Source: an uncultured Adlercreutzia sp.
GTDB taxonomy: Bacteria > Actinomycetota > Coriobacteriia > Coriobacteriales > Eggerthellaceae
Direction: 5' to 3'
Assembly (NCBI RefSeq): GCF_958431955.1
Contig: NZ_CAUASN010000034.1
Span: 1 to 28,973 of the forward strand
Length of the DNA stretch: 28,973 nucleotides
The notes beneath the pieces were generated by a model, which worked only from the letters and a program-made list of their open reading frames with translations, was not told the origin of the DNA and did no database searches. Below are positions 15,182 through 23,480 of this stretch, piece after piece. Position 1 is the stretch's first letter; each line of letters opens with the position of its first letter. A program made the position numbers and the translations under genes.

Positions 15182-16159
15182 CTACTGCCACGACATTTGC
15201 CTGAGAGCTCCCGCTATTTCCCCGACAGCCGACGATGCCCGTGCGTAGCTCATTTCCTCATAAAGAAGAGGAGCCGTTACGTGTTCATAGTCGGCTCGAT
15301 AGACCTCGTTGCTTAGAATCTCCTCCAGCACCTCCGCCACATCGACATCTGGCTCAGCCGAGGGTGTGCGGTAGTTGCCGAGCCGCTGTCGTCGCACGAT
15401 GGACAGCAGTGAAAGTAACTTTTCATCGAGAACAACAATGTCCAAGAGCTTCCTGAGATCGTACAGGTGGCGTGACTGACGATGAGGAATGGGGCCGGCG
15501 AGGTAATAGTCGCATATCGCGAACACCTTGTCACAGAAAGTGCGTTCAAGAGAGTTGGCCAGCACCTCGAACGAACCCAGGCCGAATTCGCTAACCGCAT
15601 CCTGGTATCCCCGCGTCTCGCAATACTCCCCTATCAAGCTCTGAAGCGGACGCATTTGAGCCGGATCGGCTGGGGTCATGATGGCCGTTTCAACAATAAG
15701 CTGATCGCTGAAGGAAGCGTCGTTTACGCCGGGCAATGGAATTTCATAGCGGTTGTACTCGCGACGACTCCGCGTGCGATCGAGATTGGCGATATGGAGC
15801 CCAAGCGCCTCGGCGCTTTCCAGCACAGCGCGTTTTATGCCTCGTCGCATCCCCTCCGTCGCATGCTCCTCTTGAATACCCAAGTCAATATCTTCGGAAA
15901 AGCGATCGATAACGCCGTAGCACTTCGAAAGACACGTGCCGCCCTTGAACACAAGCGCGGGGTTCCTGCGCGCCACCTCTTTGAGCATGGTGACAGCGAA
16001 GTAATCTTTGACGACGAGGGCCTCGTCTAAGCCGATTGACTCAGAAACGGAGGTCACCATGTCGCTGAATAGGCGACTCTGACTATGCAAATACGCGGTA
16101 CCGTTCGCATTCTGCCAGTTTTTTTGCAGTTCTTCCCGGATAGCTGGCTGAGCAGTCAT
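15182..16159 (-). CDS. AbiEii/AbiGii-family nucleotidyltransferase toxin
   Basis: This 325-residue protein carries the minimal nucleotidyltransferase signature of AbiEii toxins: FKGGTCLSKCYG (71-82) followed by DRFSEDIDL (85-93), where Asp90 and Asp92 are the expected metal ligands. Characterised AbiEii-type enzymes act on GTP or tRNA 3' ends and cause abortive infection or growth arrest. The ATG at 16159 is preceded by AGGACG, and the gene overlaps the end of the upstream antitoxin gene by 77 bases, so expression is tightly linked. Base composition is less GC-rich than its neighbours, suggesting acquisition. It converges on menG with only 17 bases between stops. All core motif residues are present, so it looks intact. 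Confidence 0.9.
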   Translation of the reverse strand: MTAQPAIREELQKNWQNANGTAYLHSQSRLFSDMVTSVSESIGLDEALVVKDYFAVTMLKEVARRNPALVFKGGTCLSKCYGVIDRFSEDIDLGIQEEHATEGMRRGIKRAVLESAEALGLHIANLDRTRSRREYNRYEIPLPGVNDASFSDQLIVETAIMTPADPAQMRPLQSLIGEYCETRGYQDAVSEFGLGSFEVLANSLERTFCDKVFAICDYYLAGPIPHRQSRHLYDLRKLLDIVVLDEKLLSLLSIVRRQRLGNYRTPSAEPDVDVAEVLEEILSNEVYRADYEHVTAPLLYEEMSYARASSAVGEIAGALRQMSWQ

Positions 16160-16709
16160 AAATCATCGTCCTTCCTGCTTTTCTTGCGAGCCTCCGAAGG
16201 GCGTCCATTTCATACTCATCGAAGAATTGAATACTCTCGGCCGTAATAAGGTCGAGGAATCGGAGGGCATCCACATTGCGAGCGTTAACAGGGCGACGCG
16301 GGCGTCGCAGGGTCACCCGCTTCCAACCGCCAAAGGGCTTCACGTCTCGAACGCGCATTTTCTCCTTATTCGTGGTGATCTCCAATGTGTTGGGCACCTG
16401 GGCCGACACGCCAGACTCATTGGCAAGGTTAAAACCGGAGACATATCCGAAAATCTCGTCACCGGACTGGAGCCACCGCTTCGCAGCCACCTGTCTAGCT
16501 GACACACGCGATTTCCCAAACCGCGTTTCCGTGGGAAGATAGTACACACCACGGTCGTAGCGCTCCAGCGAACCTTCCGCCATGGCCGCATCGATCTTCT
16601 TGTACACCGCTTGACGGCTGATACCGGAGAACTCTTCGAGAATCTCCCCAATGAGGATAGGCTCGTTTTCTCCGAAACGCTCCTTCAATATGTTCGCAAA
16701 GACTTCCAT
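16083..16709 (-). CDS. AbiEi-like antitoxin / transcriptional regulator (DUF6088-type)
   Basis: This 208-residue protein has an N-terminal winged-helix-like segment (EEFSGISRQAVYKKIDAAMA, about 24-43, then RYDRGVYYLP) and a C-terminal domain containing NTLEITTNKEKMRVRDV. This organisation is that of AbiEi-type antitoxins, which repress their own operon and counteract the AbiEii nucleotidyltransferase encoded next to them. It precedes and overlaps the toxin gene by 77 bases, the usual order. The ATG at 16709 lacks a ribosome-binding site; a TATGAT -10 ends 7 bases upstream, so the message may be leaderless. An inverted repeat farther upstream is a plausible autoregulatory site. Confidence 0.85.
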   Translation of the reverse strand: MEVFANILKERFGENEPILIGEILEEFSGISRQAVYKKIDAAMAEGSLERYDRGVYYLPTETRFGKSRVSARQVAAKRWLQSGDEIFGYVSGFNLANESGVSAQVPNTLEITTNKEKMRVRDVKPFGGWKRVTLRRPRRPVNARNVDALRFLDLITAESIQFFDEYEMDALRRLARKAGRTMIYDCSASYPGRTAKKLAECERYRVFA

Positions 16710-16715
16710 AGGTCG

Positions 16716-16743
16716 ATCATACCTCTCTAATCAGCAGTTGACA
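16716..16743 (-). promoter_or_regulatory. Promoter of the AbiE operon
   Basis: On the minus strand TGTCAA (16738-16743) is followed after 16 bp by TATGAT (16716-16721). Transcription would start at or within a base of the AbiEi ATG at 16709, implying a leaderless transcript. Confidence 0.45.
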
Positions 16744-16775
16744 TATTTTTTCTTAAATTGTAGAAATTTGTCAAC
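16737..16775. promoter_or_regulatory. Inverted repeat, candidate AbiEi operator
   Basis: The arms GTTGACA (16737-16743) and TGTCAAC (16769-16775) are perfect inverted copies separated by 25 AT-rich bases. The left arm overlaps the -35 of the AbiE operon promoter. AbiEi proteins are known to bind inverted repeats in their own promoters, so this is a reasonable operator candidate. Confidence 0.45.
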
Positions 16776-16864
16776 CTTAGAGAACAGCTCGAAACAGCGA
16801 GAGGGCGGACACGCATCGCAGACCGCCGGACCCTCAGCGATACTTCGTGGTGAGGCGCGAGTGC

Positions 16865-16870
16865 TAGAAT
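16865..16870 (+). promoter_or_regulatory. Possible -10 element of the DUF5685-like gene
   Basis: TAGAAT (16865-16870) lies 40 bases before the ATG at 16911, a suitable distance. The -35 position is not convincing. Confidence 0.3.
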
Positions 16871-16910
16871 GCCTCCATCGCGCTTGTGAATCCAGAGGAA
16901 AAGGAGGGGC

Positions 16911-17741
16911 ATGTTCGGGTTTGTGGTGGCTGATGCCGAGGCGCTTTCCGACGAGGAGAAGGAACGCTACCGCTCGCTGTACTGCGGGCTGTGCTTAACG
17001 CTGCGCGACCGCTACGGGCAGCTGTCGCGGGCGTGCCTCACCTACGACCTCACCTTCTTCGTGCTGCTGGCGAACTCGCTGCACGAGCCGGCTGAGGTGC
17101 GCGGCGCCAGCCACTGCGTGATGCATCCAGCGCCGGCCGCGGCGCGCCTCTGGTCGCGCTCGCCGTGGGCCGACTACGCGGCCGACCTTTCCGTGGCGCT
17201 CGCCTACCACAAGGTGCTCGACGACGTGGCCGACGACGGCGACGTGAAGGCCCGCGCGGCAGCGCGCCTGCTCGCCGGTGCCTACGAGCGAGCGCAGGCC
17301 CGCATTCCCGAGCAGTGCGCCGTCATCGAAAAAGCCATGGGCCGCATCCGGGCCATCGAGCAGGAAGGCGCCGAGGTCGACCCCGACGCGGCGGCGCGGG
17401 AGTTCGGCATGCTCCTCGGGCGGCTTTTCGCCCACAACCAGGGGTTCTGGGCCGGAGGCATGAAGGCGCTCGGCTGCGCGCTGGGCCGCTTCATCTATCT
17501 GATGGACGCCGCCGTGGACTTCGCCGACGACGCGGCCTCGGGCAGCTACAACCCCTTCGTGGCGCTCGGCGCCACGCCCGAGACCATGCGCACCACACTG
17601 GCCCTGGCGGCCGCCGATGCCGCCGAGGCCTACGAGCGCCTGCCCCTCGTGCAAGACGCGCACCTCATGGATGCCATCTTGTACTCGGGCGTCTGGGCGC
17701 AGTTCAACAAGACCTATCCGCCTGCAGAGGGCGCCGAGTAA
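16911..17741 (+). CDS. DUF5685-like protein, function unknown
   Basis: This 276-residue, largely helical protein resembles the DUF5685 family. It begins MFGFVVADAE, has a Cys pair in YRSLYCGLCLTLRDRYG (Cys25, Cys28), then LTYDLTFFVLLANSLHE. Asp-rich stretches occur at YHKVLDDVADDGD and YLMDAAVDFADDAASGSYNP. Those Asp-rich helices are reminiscent of class I isoprenoid-synthase-like folds, but that is my inference and not a demonstrated activity. There is no signal peptide or membrane span. The ATG at 16911 is set by a strong AAGGAGG (16901-16907) just upstream. It stands alone on the plus strand between the AbiE operon and the convergent torD-type gene. Confidence 0.75.
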   Translation: MFGFVVADAEALSDEEKERYRSLYCGLCLTLRDRYGQLSRACLTYDLTFFVLLANSLHEPAEVRGASHCVMHPAPAAARLWSRSPWADYAADLSVALAYHKVLDDVADDGDVKARAAARLLAGAYERAQARIPEQCAVIEKAMGRIRAIEQEGAEVDPDAAAREFGMLLGRLFAHNQGFWAGGMKALGCALGRFIYLMDAAVDFADDAASGSYNPFVALGATPETMRTTLALAAADAAEAYERLPLVQDAHLMDAILYSGVWAQFNKTYPPAEGAE

Positions 17742-17804
17742 TGCAGAGGGGACCCGCAAAGCGAGCCCCCTTGAAACTGACCGGTATTCTGAATTGCGCC
17801 GTCG

Positions 17805-18560
17805 TTACTTGACGAACGCCGCGAGCAGACTGGCCGCCGTGGCGTAGAAGGGAACGCGCGACTCTTCCTGCACGGCCGCGGTGAACGGGGGCATCCACTG
17901 GCGGGCGTGCTCGGCCACAAACTCGTCCCAAGCCGCCTCGGGGCTGCCGCCGGGCAGGTCGGTCGAGGCCACCACGTCGCCAGGCTCGCCGGGATCCTCG
18001 AACTCCTCCAACGTATCCTCGTCTTCCACCACGTCCTCGACCGCGCTCGCGTCGCCCGCGATGCCCTCGGCCTCGGCGGCGTCAGCGGCAGCGCGCAGAG
18101 CCAGGTACTCCAAAAGCTCCAACTCGGTCCACACAGCGTCGAGCGGCTCGTTGGTGCCCTCGGGGCGGCCCAGGCCGCACGCCTTGCAGAAGCGCTCCAC
18201 CGCCATGGAGTGCGGATTCACGAACAGCAGCGGCTGCACGCCCTCGGCAGTCGCGCGCCAGACGCCCTCGTAGGGGCTGCACACGGCCTGCGGGGCGCCC
18301 ACGAACAGGCGCGTGGCCTCGGGGCGCAGCTCCTTCTGGATGTCGGCCGGGTCGGCCAGGGCCGCGGCCTCGGCGGCGCCGGGCGCGGTAGCCGACGACC
18401 AGGCAAGGCCGAGCGCGCCGGCGATCTCGTCGGCGGCCTCGCCCCACTCGCCCGAGGCGATGGCCTCGGCGAGCACCTTGTCCTCGGGGTAGCGGAACGA
18501 CAGGGCCAAAAGCTCGCACATCGCCGCGCGCGCCTGCCACATATCAGCGGATACGGTCAT
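17805..18560 (-). CDS. TorD/DmsD-family molybdoenzyme maturation chaperone
   Basis: This 251-residue protein belongs to the all-helical TorD family, cytoplasmic chaperones that bind the Tat signal and apo-form of a molybdoenzyme until cofactor is inserted. The motif region VCSPYEGVW (about 93-101) corresponds to the conserved Y/P-x-E-S segment of the family, and FVAEHARQWMPPF near residue 215 to the E-H-x-x-W-x-P-x-F motif. An acidic insertion (about 168-195) interrupts the helical core. The ATG at 18560 is preferred over one 6 bases upstream because AAGGAGG abuts that earlier codon. It is transcribed separately from, but is functionally tied to, the molybdoenzyme genes at 18832-23304. Confidence 0.9.
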   Translation of the reverse strand: MTVSADMWQARAAMCELLALSFRYPEDKVLAEAIASGEWGEAADEIAGALGLAWSSATAPGAAEAAALADPADIQKELRPEATRLFVGAPQAVCSPYEGVWRATAEGVQPLLFVNPHSMAVERFCKACGLGRPEGTNEPLDAVWTELELLEYLALRAAADAAEAEGIAGDASAVEDVVEDEDTLEEFEDPGEPGDVVASTDLPGGSPEAAWDEFVAEHARQWMPPFTAAVQEESRVPFYATAASLLAAFVK

Positions 18561-18633
18561 GGACATCCTCCTTCATCGTTAATACTGCCAATAGCATAGC
18601 AGACGCCATACGCGCCAGCATCGGAGACAGGCG

Positions 18634-18674
18634 CTTTCGTTGCGACGCAAACGCAATGCTAATCTTTCGTTGCG
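18634..18674. promoter_or_regulatory. Direct repeats upstream of the torD-type gene
   Basis: CTTTCGTTGCG occurs at 18634-18644 and again at 18664-18674, exactly 30 bp apart (about three helical turns). Inverted GCAA/TTGC half-sites lie between and after them. The pair sits between the NrfD terminator and the torD-type start codon, a natural operator position. Confidence 0.4.
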
Positions 18675-18783
18675 TCTGCGTTGCAACGAGAAACCTCAGA
18701 TGAACACCGCCGTTGCGCCGAGAAGCTGCGAGAAAGACGCCGCGCGGCGATTTTGACGCGCTTGCACTGCTCCCTTTCTGCGC

Positions 18784-18816
18784 AAAAAAGCCCGCGCCGG
18801 AGGGGCGGCGCGGGCT
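18784..18816 (-). terminator. Terminator of the molybdoenzyme operon
   Basis: A perfect 10-bp stem AGCCCGCGCC (18789-18798) with GGCGCGGGCT (18807-18816) is followed on the minus strand by six T. It lies about 16 bases past the NrfD-type stop and ends the A-B-C transcript before the torD-type gene. Confidence 0.92.
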
Positions 18817-18831
18817 GCATGCAGAGAGGGC

Positions 18832-20109
18832 CTACTTGTCGTCGGCCGGGCGCAGGGGCAGAAGCTTCACGCCCAGCAGGAACACCAGCACGCCGAGAGC
18901 GGCCACGCCGAGCGTGACGCCGAACTCGAGCGGCGTGGGCCAGTAGACCATGGCGCCGTAGATGCCCGAGAGGCCCGCGTCGAAGGACGTGTGCTGCATG
19001 GGGGTCAGCGGGCCGGCCATGTCCAGGTTAGCCAGCTGGAAGCCGCCGACCAGCAGCTGCACGCGCTTGCAGAAGATGCCGGCGATGGCGAGCAGCGATC
19101 CAGCCACCAAAAGCGCGTTGGTGCGCAGCGCCGGGGTGAAGCAGATGACGGCGCACACCGCGCAGCCGATGATCTCCACCCAGAAGTAGGGCGCGAGCGG
19201 GCCGGTTGTCAGCATGGCCACTACTTCCAGGCCCGATCCGGCGGGGAAGCCCTCGGTGAGCAGGTCGCATCCGAAGAAGTACAGATCCACCATCACGAAG
19301 GCGCCGAGCAGCTTGGCGAGCTTCACCAGGTTGGCCTGCTCCCACTTCAGGTAGCCCGCGGCGCGCAGGGCCACGGCCACGCAGATGACGAGCGCCGTGC
19401 CGCACACCAGCGCCGAGGAAACGAACCACGGGGCGAGAAGCGCCGTGTGCCACATCTCGCGGCCGACCTGCAGGCCGAAGATCCAGGCAGTCACCGAGTG
19501 CACGAGCACCGCGCACACGAGGGCCACCACCGAGATGACGCGCAGGGCCGTATGGCTCATCTTGCCCGCGTCGGCGCGCATCTGAGCCCACAGGTACACA
19601 CAAGACAAGATGAGGTAGGTGCCCAGCACCAGGATGTCCCACATGAGCGGGCTGCCCAGATTGGAGTACGCGAACAGCTCCCACAGGCGCATGGGCTGGC
19701 CCAGATCGACCACCACCATGCCGATGGCGGCCACGGTGCAGGCGATGGAGCTCATCACCGCCACCTTCGAGATGCCGCCGAACCCGGCGACGCCGAAGGC
19801 CTTGGGCACCGACGAGATAATGAGGCCGCCGGCAGACAGGCCCACGAAGAACATGAAGGACGTAATGTAGAGGCCCCACGAGTTCAGGTTGCGCATGCCG
19901 GTCTGCACCATGCCGCCGGAAAGCTGCATCGCCCAGAGCACGAGGCCGGCCACCACCACGACGGCCGACACGCCGATGGCGATGTTCAGCCCGCGGCCGC
20001 CCCACGCGACGGCCTTGGCGCCAGTCGCCTCGCGGGTTTTCGAGCGGCCTTGGGCCGCACTGAAGTCGAGGTCGTCATCTACGACGGCCCCAGAAGAGAA
20101 ATCAGCCAT
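18832..20109 (-). CDS. NrfD/PsrC-type membrane subunit of a respiratory molybdoenzyme
   Basis: This 425-residue protein has a soluble N-terminal extension of about 40 residues, then eight or more hydrophobic spans. GMRNLNSWGLYITSFMFFVG near residue 75 and GLSAGGLIISSVPKAFG mark the NrfD family, quinol-binding membrane anchors without haem that pass electrons between menaquinone and an iron-sulfur subunit. The start is the ATG at 20109, with a GGAGATTCTC-type site (AGGAGATT) upstream. It follows the iron-sulfur subunit gene by 110 bases, with a small GCCGCG/CGCGGC stem between, and ends in a strong terminator. It is the C subunit of the set A-B-C-(D). Confidence 0.93.
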   Translation of the reverse strand: MADFSSGAVVDDDLDFSAAQGRSKTREATGAKAVAWGGRGLNIAIGVSAVVVVAGLVLWAMQLSGGMVQTGMRNLNSWGLYITSFMFFVGLSAGGLIISSVPKAFGVAGFGGISKVAVMSSIACTVAAIGMVVVDLGQPMRLWELFAYSNLGSPLMWDILVLGTYLILSCVYLWAQMRADAGKMSHTALRVISVVALVCAVLVHSVTAWIFGLQVGREMWHTALLAPWFVSSALVCGTALVICVAVALRAAGYLKWEQANLVKLAKLLGAFVMVDLYFFGCDLLTEGFPAGSGLEVVAMLTTGPLAPYFWVEIIGCAVCAVICFTPALRTNALLVAGSLLAIAGIFCKRVQLLVGGFQLANLDMAGPLTPMQHTSFDAGLSGIYGAMVYWPTPLEFGVTLGVAALGVLVFLLGVKLLPLRPADDK

Positions 20110-20218
20110 GAGAATCTCCTAGAGGTAAGCGGGCAAGGCAGCGAGCCCCGCCCGCGAAAGTTTGCGATTCACGCCGCGTTACGCGGCAAGCAGAAGAAGC
20201 GCCGAGGGCCGGCGGCCA

Positions 20219-20848
20219 CTACACCAAGTAGTACACCGAGGGCTTCGTCCCCTCCTCGGGCAACAGCTGTTTGTACTCGCGCGTTGCGAGAAGCTTGGAA
20301 ACTTCGGATTCCGGATCGTCCAGATCTCCCCAGAAACGCGCGTAAGTGGGGCATGCATCCACGCAAAACGGTCGCTTCCCGTCCTTGAGCCGATGGGAGC
20401 ACATCGTGCACTTCTCCACCGTATGCTTTAAATGAGTCGCCACCGAGGTGTCGCCCACGGCATGGGGGATGCTGTAAGCCGGCTCATCCCAGTTGAAGGA
20501 GCGCACACCCGTGTAAGGACAGGCGGCGACGCACATACGGCAGCCGATGCACTTATCGTAATCCTGGCATACCGCACCGGTCTCTGGATCCTTGTAGGTG
20601 GCACCCACGGGACACACCTTCGTGCACGCAGGATTCTCGCAGTGTTGGCAGGCCACCGTCAGGTAGCTCTTCGTCACATTCGGGTACTCGCCCACCGAGG
20701 CGTCCAGGCTGTTCGCGCCCTCGGTGACCACTCGATTCCACAAAACGCCATCGGGGACATTGTTCTCCTGCTTGCACGCAACGGTGCAGGTATGGCAACC
20801 GACGCAGCGAACGGTATCCACCGCAAACGCATAACGATGCTCGGCCAT
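20219..20848 (-). CDS. Four-cluster [4Fe-4S] electron-transfer subunit (DmsB-like)
   Basis: This 209-residue protein is the electron-transfer subunit of a complex iron-sulfur molybdoenzyme. It has four cysteine groups in the normal order: CVGCHTCTVAC (15-25), CQHCENPACTKVCP, CIGCRMCVAACP, and CTMCSHRLKDGKRPFCVDAC. Together they ligate four clusters that form a wire from the catalytic to the membrane subunit. The C-terminus ends with SVYYLV. The ATG at 20848 is chosen over an upstream in-frame codon because AGGAGTAACC precedes it and the family begins at this point. It starts 2 bases after the catalytic gene's stop, so they are translationally coupled. Confidence 0.95.
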   Translation of the reverse strand: MAEHRYAFAVDTVRCVGCHTCTVACKQENNVPDGVLWNRVVTEGANSLDASVGEYPNVTKSYLTVACQHCENPACTKVCPVGATYKDPETGAVCQDYDKCIGCRMCVAACPYTGVRSFNWDEPAYSIPHAVGDTSVATHLKHTVEKCTMCSHRLKDGKRPFCVDACPTYARFWGDLDDPESEVSKLLATREYKQLLPEEGTKPSVYYLV

Positions 20849-20850
20849 GG

Positions 20851-23304
20851 TTACTCCTCTCCTTCCCACAGACGCATCTCAACGGCGGCATCCATGAAGG
20901 ACGAGTTCACCGTCACCGGGCAATACTCATGATTCGAGCAATCCGAGAACGAGCCGTCCTTGAACTGGTGCTTTTGCCACCCCTTCGGGTACAACAGCAT
21001 GCCGGGACGCATGCCGGGGTTGAGAACCGCGCGGGCCACCGCGTTGCCGCGGTCGTTGTACACTTCCACATAGTCGCCGTCCTGAATGCCGCGCACCTCG
21101 GCATCGGCGGGGTTCATCTTCAGCGTGGGCTCGGGAAGCGCCTCAAGCAGCCACGCAAGCTCGAAGCCGTTGGTGTGGTGACGGTCGCGCGAGCGCTCGG
21201 ACGTCAAAATCAGCGGGTACTTCTTCATAATCTCTTTGTCCGGCCACGCTTCGTTCGGCTCGAACCAGTAAGGCAGGTGCTCCTGCTCGTAATCCCATTC
21301 GTGAACGTTCGCCATGCGAGGAACGGGATTTTCGCAGTAAATCTCCAACTTGCCCGTGGGCGTATCGTAGATATGGTTCTCATGGTAGATGTCGTACAAC
21401 TCGAAGCGAATGGTGTGCTCCTCGCGCAGCCGCTCCAAGGTGACACCAGCTGCCTGGAACTCCGGCGAAGAAAGCGCCTCATTCCAAAACTCCTCATCGG
21501 TGCTCTGGAAATACTCACCCATGCCCAAGCCCTCGGCCAGCATGCGCACAATCTGGCCGTCGGGTTTGCACTCGAAAGACGGATCTACGCATTTATCGTG
21601 CCACTTGACGGCGCCCTCATTGGTGGGGTTGGTGATGATGTCCTCGAACTCGAAGTAATGAGCGGCCGGAAGCACATAATCGGCCTGTCGTGCCGTATCG
21701 GTCATGGACGTGTCGGCCACCACAAGCAGGTCGATCTTGTCGATAATCTTCTCCTTCACCCAGTTGGCATCGATGCCGCCGCCGTAAAGCGCGCCGATGG
21801 AATAGATGCACTTGATGGGGAAAGGTTGGCCAGAAACGGGCTCCAGTCCCGTCTCCAGCATATCGGCCACTTCCAGCCAAGGAAGCGTGGGGCCCATGGT
21901 CATGGTGGGCATCATGTACAGGTAGTTCCAAGGCAGACCGAAGTAGCCACCATCCATACCGGCACCCGGCTTGCTGAGGTTGCCCGTAATGGACAGCAGG
22001 CAGCCCAAGGCCGTGCCGATGGAATGACCATTGTTGTAGGCCTGGCCGCCCATGCCCAGGTGCACACGAGTGGGGCCGTCTGCGAATACCTCGGCCAGAT
22101 AGCGTACATCCTCGGGAGAAACCTCGGTGATTTCTTCCACCTTTTGCGGATCGTACTCGGCCACGCGGTCGCAGAACAGATCGTAGGCGCATGTCACCTT
22201 CTTGCCGTTGATATCGAACGTGCCATGCAGCACGGGGGCCGCTACCTCCTCGACGGTTCCATGGCTGCCGTCCTCGCCCATGAGAATGGGAGCATCGTAC
22301 AGGATGGGCTCACCCGTCATGGGGTTCATGCCCATCTCAACCGGCTCTATCCCGAATTCACTGGCGCGCAGGAATTTGCCGTCCTCCTTCACCAGGTAGG
22401 GAGCTACGGTGTGCTGGCGGATGAAGTCCTCGTCTTCCCAGCCCTCATCCAAAATGACGTTCATGATGCCCATGAGGAGGGCGCCGTCAGATGCGGGGCG
22501 GCAGCGAATCCACTTGTCTGATTTGGAAGCGGCCGTCGACTGATTGGGATCGATGACAATGTACTTCGTGCCGTTCTCGCAGGCACTCGCAATGTCACGC
22601 CAGCGGAACAAGGTCGATTCGGTCTCGTTAGCCGACATGTTGACGATATACTTCGCGTTCATGATATCCGACGCGTAGTGATTGCCCGGCTTATCGAAAC
22701 CGGTGCCGCCACACACCCGGTCGACACCGGTAAGAGCCCCAACATCGATACATAGGTCGTAAACCGAGAACCCCGCCGTATTCCACAGTCGCTTGAGCAG
22801 GCTAATGGCCGCCCCGTTGATGAGGCCTCCATTCGAGGTGCCAGGGTACAAGGTGATGGACTGCGGGCCAGATTCCTCCATGTAGCCCTTCCATTTGTCG
22901 GTGATTTCCTGACTGGCCTGCTCCCAGGAAATGCGCTCCCATTCGCCTGAGCCGCGCTCACCCACACGCTTCATGGGGTACTTGATGCGGTTGGGGTGGT
23001 ACAGGCGCTGAATCTGCGAATAGCCGCGCAGGCAGGGACGGTTGTTGAACGGCTCGTCGGGATCGGGCTCGCGCTTCACCACCACGCCATCGCGCACGGT
23101 AACCCAACTGCCGCAATGCATGCAGCCGCTCCACATGCAGCGGGCATAGTGGCGCTCTTCCTCGCCTGTGGCCGCCAGCGAGCTGCCCTCCTCATTCGCG
23201 CAACCTGCCAGACCAGACAGCGCAGCAGCGCCCGCAACAGCACCCGTTGCCTTCAGGAATCCTCGGCGGGTGAGGCCGGAGCGTTTGGTTTCGCTTCCTG
23301 ACAT
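20851..23304 (-). CDS. Tat-exported molybdopterin oxidoreductase catalytic subunit (DMSO reductase superfamily)
   Basis: This 817-residue enzyme is the catalytic subunit of a respiratory molybdoenzyme. From the ATG at 23304 (AGGAGGAGAG just upstream) it begins with a twin-arginine signal, LTRRGFLKATG (Arg13-Arg14). A hydrophobic run then ends in LAGC (Cys35), which could be a lipoprotein cleavage site. The iron-sulfur motif is Cys56-x4-Cys61-x2-Cys64-x26-Cys91, followed by the molybdopterin domains (NRPCLRGYSQIQRLYHPNRI, ISWEQASQEITDKW) and a C-terminal dinucleotide-binding domain (NPADAEVRGIQDGDYVEVYN). The substrate is not identifiable. Relatives reduce sulfoxides, N-oxides, polysulfide or dehydroxylate aromatics. 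It heads the operon with the iron-sulfur and NrfD genes. Confidence 0.93.
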   Translation of the reverse strand: MSGSETKRSGLTRRGFLKATGAVAGAAALSGLAGCANEEGSSLAATGEEERHYARCMWSGCMHCGSWVTVRDGVVVKREPDPDEPFNNRPCLRGYSQIQRLYHPNRIKYPMKRVGERGSGEWERISWEQASQEITDKWKGYMEESGPQSITLYPGTSNGGLINGAAISLLKRLWNTAGFSVYDLCIDVGALTGVDRVCGGTGFDKPGNHYASDIMNAKYIVNMSANETESTLFRWRDIASACENGTKYIVIDPNQSTAASKSDKWIRCRPASDGALLMGIMNVILDEGWEDEDFIRQHTVAPYLVKEDGKFLRASEFGIEPVEMGMNPMTGEPILYDAPILMGEDGSHGTVEEVAAPVLHGTFDINGKKVTCAYDLFCDRVAEYDPQKVEEITEVSPEDVRYLAEVFADGPTRVHLGMGGQAYNNGHSIGTALGCLLSITGNLSKPGAGMDGGYFGLPWNYLYMMPTMTMGPTLPWLEVADMLETGLEPVSGQPFPIKCIYSIGALYGGGIDANWVKEKIIDKIDLLVVADTSMTDTARQADYVLPAAHYFEFEDIITNPTNEGAVKWHDKCVDPSFECKPDGQIVRMLAEGLGMGEYFQSTDEEFWNEALSSPEFQAAGVTLERLREEHTIRFELYDIYHENHIYDTPTGKLEIYCENPVPRMANVHEWDYEQEHLPYWFEPNEAWPDKEIMKKYPLILTSERSRDRHHTNGFELAWLLEALPEPTLKMNPADAEVRGIQDGDYVEVYNDRGNAVARAVLNPGMRPGMLLYPKGWQKHQFKDGSFSDCSNHEYCPVTVNSSFMDAAVEMRLWEGEE

Positions 23305-23480
23305 CTCTCCTCCTCTTTCATGGCAGAGGGGCAAGCCGGGCGCAGACAGCTTCTCTGCGCAACGGGCTTGCGCGCCCTCCCTTCCCATCCCCCATGGGCG
23401 AATCCGGTTGCATGCTCGCGGCACGAATGATGGGATTCCAACATAGTCTCTAAGAATCGGCCGGATTCTGTTGTTGCCAG

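Noticed and set aside
15161..15185. AGTAGG/CCTACT inverted repeat between the convergent menG and AbiEii genes as a bidirectional terminator
   Set aside because: The arms are only 6 bp, the loop is long and there is no T tract on either strand.
20172..20186. GCCGCG/CGCGGC stem between the iron-sulfur and NrfD genes as a terminator
   Set aside because: No U tract follows on the minus strand and the genes clearly belong to one operon; at most it could affect mRNA processing.
20929..22521. A 530-codon plus-strand open frame opposite the molybdoenzyme gene
   Set aside because: No domain or start signal; the opposite strand has cofactor motifs and a Tat signal.
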